Shown in pieces: positions 39,066 through 41,511 of a stretch of DNA of 41,511 nucleotides. Source of the stretch: a virus. The stretch spans positions 1-41,511 of the IMG/VR virus record IMGVR_UViG_3300017756_000027; one strand, given 5' to 3'. The notes beneath the pieces were generated by a model. It did no database searches. It saw only the letters and a program-made list of their open reading frames with translations, and had not been told where the DNA came from. Positions within the stretch are counted from its first letter, which is position 1; each line of letters opens with the position of its first letter. A program made the translations under genes and the position numbers.

Positions 39066-39641
39066 CTAAAGTAGTGGATGGCCTGCGGGGTCATCCTGCT
39101 GAGTAGGTACCTCTCGCTCATCATAGTCCACCACCTCCTCAAACTCCGCGTCTTCCGCCTCTACCTCTTGCTCCTGCTGGAAATCGCGTAGCGCTTGCAT
39201 ATGTAGACCGATAACGCCGGTATGATGTACGTTCATACTTGACTTCTGGCCCCACGTATCCGGGTCGGCACGTTCGGCGTACCACTGCCGGATACCGGAG
39301 GCCGCTTTACCTTCGGGGGCGCCTACTCGGCCTGCCTCAATGCTATCCGCCAGATCCAGGTTTTTCTTTACCAGGGAGTCGGCGTAGGCAGCACGCGCTG
39401 CTGCGTACTCGTCGCCACATTGATCCTTAATGACACGGTAGAAAATCAGATACGGGATGCCGTTGAGACGGGCTATGTCAGCTACGCTCATGCCTTCGGC
39501 TATCTGGTCCCATACGCGGGCGCGCCGCTCCCGGTCAGCCAGGAGGGCGCGCATCTTGGTGCGCCCAGGCGCCATCGCTTGGGCCTGAGTGCTGTTCATT
39601 ACCGGACCGACGTTAGGTGGTGGGGCTGTCGGGCTTCCCAT
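39066..39641 (-). CDS. Terminase small subunit, 191 aa
   Basis: Start ATG 39641 has GGAGG 6-7 nt upstream, so an upstream frame to 39731 is not needed; it overlaps the preceding gene by 29 nt. A helix-turn-helix is visible in the N-terminal third (VWDQIAEGMSVADIARLNGI), followed by a helical middle with the YADSLVKKNLDLADSIEAG stretch and an acidic C-terminus (EVEAEDAEFEEVVDYDE). That is the pattern of small terminases that bind the packaging site. Position before lysis genes and terminase large supports this. Confidence 0.75.
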   Translation of the reverse strand: MGSPTAPPPNVGPVMNSTQAQAMAPGRTKMRALLADRERRARVWDQIAEGMSVADIARLNGIPYLIFYRVIKDQCGDEYAAARAAYADSLVKKNLDLADSIEAGRVGAPEGKAASGIRQWYAERADPDTWGQKSSMNVHHTGVIGLHMQALRDFQQEQEVEAEDAEFEEVVDYDEREVPTQQDDPAGHPLL

Positions 39642-40236
39642 GTATGTCCTCCAGGTGCTTACGAACGCGGGTAACCTGCGTTCCCTGCCAAGTACCGGCT
39701 TTGCCGGATGGCAGCGCCACTTGTCTCTCATTCAGTATCTTAGCGCAGCCTTTGGCACTTTGCCCAGACAGTTCCTCAAAGATAGGCTTAAGTCGATCCA
39801 GCTCTTTGCGGTGCTTAGTGGTGGGGCCGGAGCGCCGAGCCCCTTTCTTGGCCACTTTAGGCGCTGGCGCCGCTACTTCCTCTACGTCAGGCGCTGGGCC
39901 TTTGATGGGACCGCCTACCGGTGGAGGCGCACTGGCTGTCACCGCTGGTCGCAGAAGCGAGGGGGCTGCTTTGCCGACAGCTTTAACAGGGGCGTCTTGG
40001 GCCTCCGGCTCCTCGTATTCGTCGCCTTGGGCATTTGCCAGGAACGCAGGACCGCGAACAGGCGTCGTATACACCACTTCGCCGCCGAGGGTGTCACGCA
40101 TGCGGAGTGCCGCATCCTTGTCATCATGGATCGTCGTAACGATAGTATGGCCGTGCTTACGCACCCACTGACGCGCAGACTCCTCTTGTTCAGACAGATT
40201 GCTGTTGCCCGTGGTCACCAGAATAATGTAAGACAT
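39613..40236 (-). CDS. Protein with recombinase-like ends, 207 aa
   Basis: The N-terminal part (YIILVTTGNSNLSEQEESARQWVRKHGH) looks like the start of a serine recombinase, but the expected Arg-x-Ser active site is not visible. A Pro/Ala-rich linker (about 75-125) follows. The C-terminal part (KILNERQVALPSGKAGTWQGTQ) resembles the recombinase DNA-binding end domain (LNxRG-x-PTPRG-x-W). It may be a catalytically dead DNA-binding protein, perhaps helping packaging. It starts in a one-base overlap with the gene upstream (TAATG). Confidence 0.6.
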   Translation of the reverse strand: MSYIILVTTGNSNLSEQEESARQWVRKHGHTIVTTIHDDKDAALRMRDTLGGEVVYTTPVRGPAFLANAQGDEYEEPEAQDAPVKAVGKAAPSLLRPAVTASAPPPVGGPIKGPAPDVEEVAAPAPKVAKKGARRSGPTTKHRKELDRLKPIFEELSGQSAKGCAKILNERQVALPSGKAGTWQGTQVTRVRKHLEDIHGKPDSPTT

Positions 40237-40604
40237 TAGGCAGTGCCCTCCTGGTCAAGCCGCCCCTCCGCCGCCCGTGCTGCGCGTCGCGGATCATTTT
40301 TGTAGTCGTAGTACGGTCCTGCAGGCACCTCCCCCTCGTCCGGCCACTTAGCGTCTTCGCCGGGGCCATCGACCGGCTCCCGGCCAGGGCGGGCGCGGTT
40401 AGTGACGTAATTTAAGGCGAAGCTAATATCTTCCGGGTGCGCACCACCACATTCAGCTTGATGCAACAGCGCTTCCAGGCCCAGAACTAGCTGTATCTGC
40501 GGATCACGGTGCGTCGGGTACACAAGTGTGCAATGGGGCCGACTTGGCGCAACGTCTGCTATCTCGCTGGCGGTAGGGCTCGATGTTGGGTTATGTTTCG
40601 TCAT
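40236..40604 (-). CDS. Hypothetical protein, 122 aa
   Basis: Polar protein with a short helical core (PQIQLVLGLEALLHQAECGG) and an acidic/Pro-rich second half (GREPVDGPGEDAKWPDEGEV) ending in a basic helix (RRAARAAEGRL). No family recognised. Third gene of the late operon; ends in a one-base overlap with the next start. Confidence 0.7.
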   Translation of the reverse strand: MTKHNPTSSPTASEIADVAPSRPHCTLVYPTHRDPQIQLVLGLEALLHQAECGGAHPEDISFALNYVTNRARPGREPVDGPGEDAKWPDEGEVPAGPYYDYKNDPRRAARAAEGRLDQEGTA

Positions 40605-40611
40605 GAGGGGT

Positions 40612-40923
40612 TTACTCCGTGATAGTGTGCAGTAGGCTGAGGTTTCGGATCATGCACTCGGCCATTAGGTGGTTGGGCGCTGCCTCGGTCAGTTGTCTAC
40701 GGGCCTCAGTCTCTACCTTGCGCCGTAAGCGCTCCAGGCCCTCGTTATCGGTGACCGGGTTCTGCAGCGTCACCACTACCTCGAAAGGGGTAGTGTACCG
40801 CTCTAATTTGGCTGAGAGGGGCGGATGCACCATCAAGTGGCCGGAGACGAAAAACGCGTACCACGTAGGTGGCGCAGTGCGGATTGTATGCGCGTGTGGA
40901 TTGTCTACGGGCTTATCGGCCAT
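40612..40923 (-). CDS. Hypothetical protein, 103 aa
   Basis: Contains a strand FEVVVTLQNPVTDNEGLERL followed by a helix RRKVETEARRQLTEAAP; the N-terminal half has WYAFFVSGHLMVHPP. No family recognised. It overlaps the 50-aa gene upstream by 11 nt. Probably the first longer product of the late transcript. Confidence 0.7.
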   Translation of the reverse strand: MADKPVDNPHAHTIRTAPPTWYAFFVSGHLMVHPPLSAKLERYTTPFEVVVTLQNPVTDNEGLERLRRKVETEARRQLTEAAPNHLMAECMIRNLSLLHTITE

Positions 40924-41065
40924 CGGGCTGCTCCAGTTCGGCGGCGAAGTCGTGCGCCTCGCGCTCAGTGATACCGTTATGATCGGCTAGGAGGAGAAAG
41001 TCGTCCCAGTTCTCCTTTAGAAATTGGCTAAACAGGTTAGCCGCGATGGGGTTGATCTTAGGCAT
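40913..41065 (-). CDS. 50-aa protein, first gene of the late operon
   Basis: A short frame not shadowed by any other gene: MPKINPIAANLFSQFLKENW, then DDFLLLADHNGITEREAHDF and an end AAELEQPDGR. It is acidic and helical. Stop TAA at 40913-40915 overlaps the next start by 11 nt, an arrangement of translational coupling. The Shine-Dalgarno is weak (ACGAG region). No family recognised. Confidence 0.6.
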   Translation of the reverse strand: MPKINPIAANLFSQFLKENWDDFLLLADHNGITEREAHDFAAELEQPDGR

Positions 41066-41107
41066 ATAGGTATCTCGTTACGGGTTTATAGGGCTGTACC
41101 CCTTAAG

Positions 41108-41134
41108 CGTATACGGGGGTTACAGTTTAGTCAA
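41108..41134 (-). promoter_or_regulatory. Candidate late promoter with an internal TGTAACCCC site
   Basis: On the minus strand TTGACT (41129-41134) precedes TATACG (41108-41113) with a 15-bp spacer, shorter than ideal. The spacer contains the exact 9-mer TGTAACCCC (41116-41124), found also in the early control region. It lies between the terminator at 41144-41168 and the first late gene at 41065, as expected. A regulator binding in the spacer could hold or activate late transcription. Confidence 0.4.
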
Positions 41135-41143
41135 TCACCCAAT

Positions 41144-41168
41144 AAAAATCCCCTCACTTGGAGGGGGT
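41144..41168 (-). terminator. Terminator of the 13-258 / 41200-41508 unit
   Basis: Minus-strand stem CCCCTC / GAGGGG with a 5-nt loop (41150-41166) is followed by ATTTTTATT. It lies about 35 bp after the stop codon of the 102-aa gene, so the two-gene unit is closed off from the late operon. Confidence 0.8.
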
Positions 41169-41199
41169 CTGTGTCGATCGGTCGTTCTGATTCAAGTAC

Positions 41200-41508
41200 T
41201 TACAGAACTTGGTGAGGTGTTGCCGTCACGATCCAGTTGAAATCCTTGCCTAACAACGCGTGGAAGGTGACCGGCCCGTAAAGCTCTGGGGTTACCAGTG
41301 GTTGGTCAAAAGGCTGGCCGTTAACCGTGTAGCCTTCGTCACACTCAACAGTAAAGGCGTGATCGTATTCGTTAACGTCACCGTCGCCGTAAACGGTGAA
41401 GTGCGTGGGCTTCACGCCGCGAAGGGTGCGCCGTTCTGCATTATCCCGCCGTTTAACGCCCAGCCACCAGGGCCGGAAAACGTCGATGGGGCAATTGATT
41501 ACTTTCAT
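41200..41508 (-). CDS. 102-aa RPWWLGV-tagged protein at the genome junction
   Basis: The N-terminus MKVINCPIDVFRPWWLGVKRR shares the tag RPWWLGV-x-RR at the same position as the LamG-like tail protein (25203-26048), with a 17-of-18 match CCCAGCCACCA-GGCCGG at DNA level (41459-41476 versus 25999-26016). The remaining 80 residues (FTVYGDGDVNEYDHAFTVEC, ELYGPVTFHALLG) are unrelated to that protein, beta-rich and acidic. With its partner at 13-258 it forms a separately transcribed copy of the tail cassette. It could be an alternative tail component or a decoy. Confidence 0.8.
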   Translation of the reverse strand: MKVINCPIDVFRPWWLGVKRRDNAERRTLRGVKPTHFTVYGDGDVNEYDHAFTVECDEGYTVNGQPFDQPLVTPELYGPVTFHALLGKDFNWIVTATPHQVL

Positions 41509-41511
41509 GAG
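41493..41511 (+). repeat. 19-bp terminal repeat of bases 1-19
   Basis: AATTGATTACTTTCATGAG at the end is identical to the first 19 bases. The overlap continues an ATGA gene junction, so the genome is circular as assembled, or redundant at its ends. The length is too short for typical T7-type terminal repeats (over 100 bp). Confidence 0.9.

Noticed and set aside
39642-39731. Longer N-terminus for the small terminase
   Set aside because: GGAGG is correctly placed only for ATG 39641; the upstream extension lies fully inside the preceding gene and is Arg/Trp-rich.

Overview
The window looks like the complete genome of a short-tailed (podovirus-type), apparently virulent phage, presented as an opened circle. 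The last 19 bases (41493-41511) repeat bases 1-19, and joining the ends places the stop of the gene at 13-258 in an ATGA overlap with the start of the gene at 41200-41508. A terminase pair, portal, scaffold, SU10-type major capsid protein, a head-tail adaptor, a P22 gp10-type tail hub and large Gln/Ala-rich ejection proteins are present. There is no sheath, tape measure, integrase or recognisable repressor. A T7-lysozyme-type amidase, a muramidase-like ejection protein, and RMF-like and DksA/TraR-like proteins suggest a Gram-negative, probably gammaproteobacterial host; this is inference.

Layout. (1) 1-1957 is a regulatory and possibly origin region. It holds a minus-strand gene pair that crosses the circle junction, with its own promoter (314-342) and terminator (41144-41168), and a separate minus-strand gene (877-1302) with its own terminator. 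The roughly 1.3 kb of non-coding DNA carries two G-quadruplex motifs, a tandem 9-bp iteron array, a 12-bp inverted repeat and several copies of TGTAACCCC. (2) 1958-10762, plus strand: about 25 small early genes. Most are unknown, several encode predicted membrane or exported proteins, and others encode an RMF-like protein, a DksA/TraR-like zinc finger, a RuvC-like resolvase and a nucleotidyltransferase-like protein. (3) 10762-19617, plus strand: replication module of SNF2-type helicase, DUF2800 nuclease with a likely Fe-S site, DUF2815 ssDNA-binding protein, family A DNA polymerase and AEP-primase/SF3 helicase, closed by a UUCG-capped terminator. An 18-bp inverted repeat lies just before the polymerase gene. 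(4) 41065 down to 19693, minus strand: late genes in order terminase small subunit, amidase, 3-TM holin, terminase large subunit, portal, scaffold, capsid (followed by a terminator-like hairpin), adaptor, collar fibre, second holin-like protein, hub, tail/ejection proteins, receptor-binding candidate and two large internal virion proteins.

How it fits together. Early and late genes diverge from the 0-2 kb region and converge at 19.6 kb. No phage RNA polymerase is visible, so host polymerase probably reads all promoters. A 9-mer, TGTAACCCC, is found in the early control region and also inside the spacer of the best candidate late promoter, suggesting one regulator coordinates both sides. The most unusual element is a duplicated tail cassette. 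The tail operon pair (80-aa protein plus LamG-like tail protein starting with an RPWWLGV-RR tag) has a second copy at the genome ends (81-aa paralogue plus a 102-aa protein with the same tag but a different body) under its own sigma70-type promoter.
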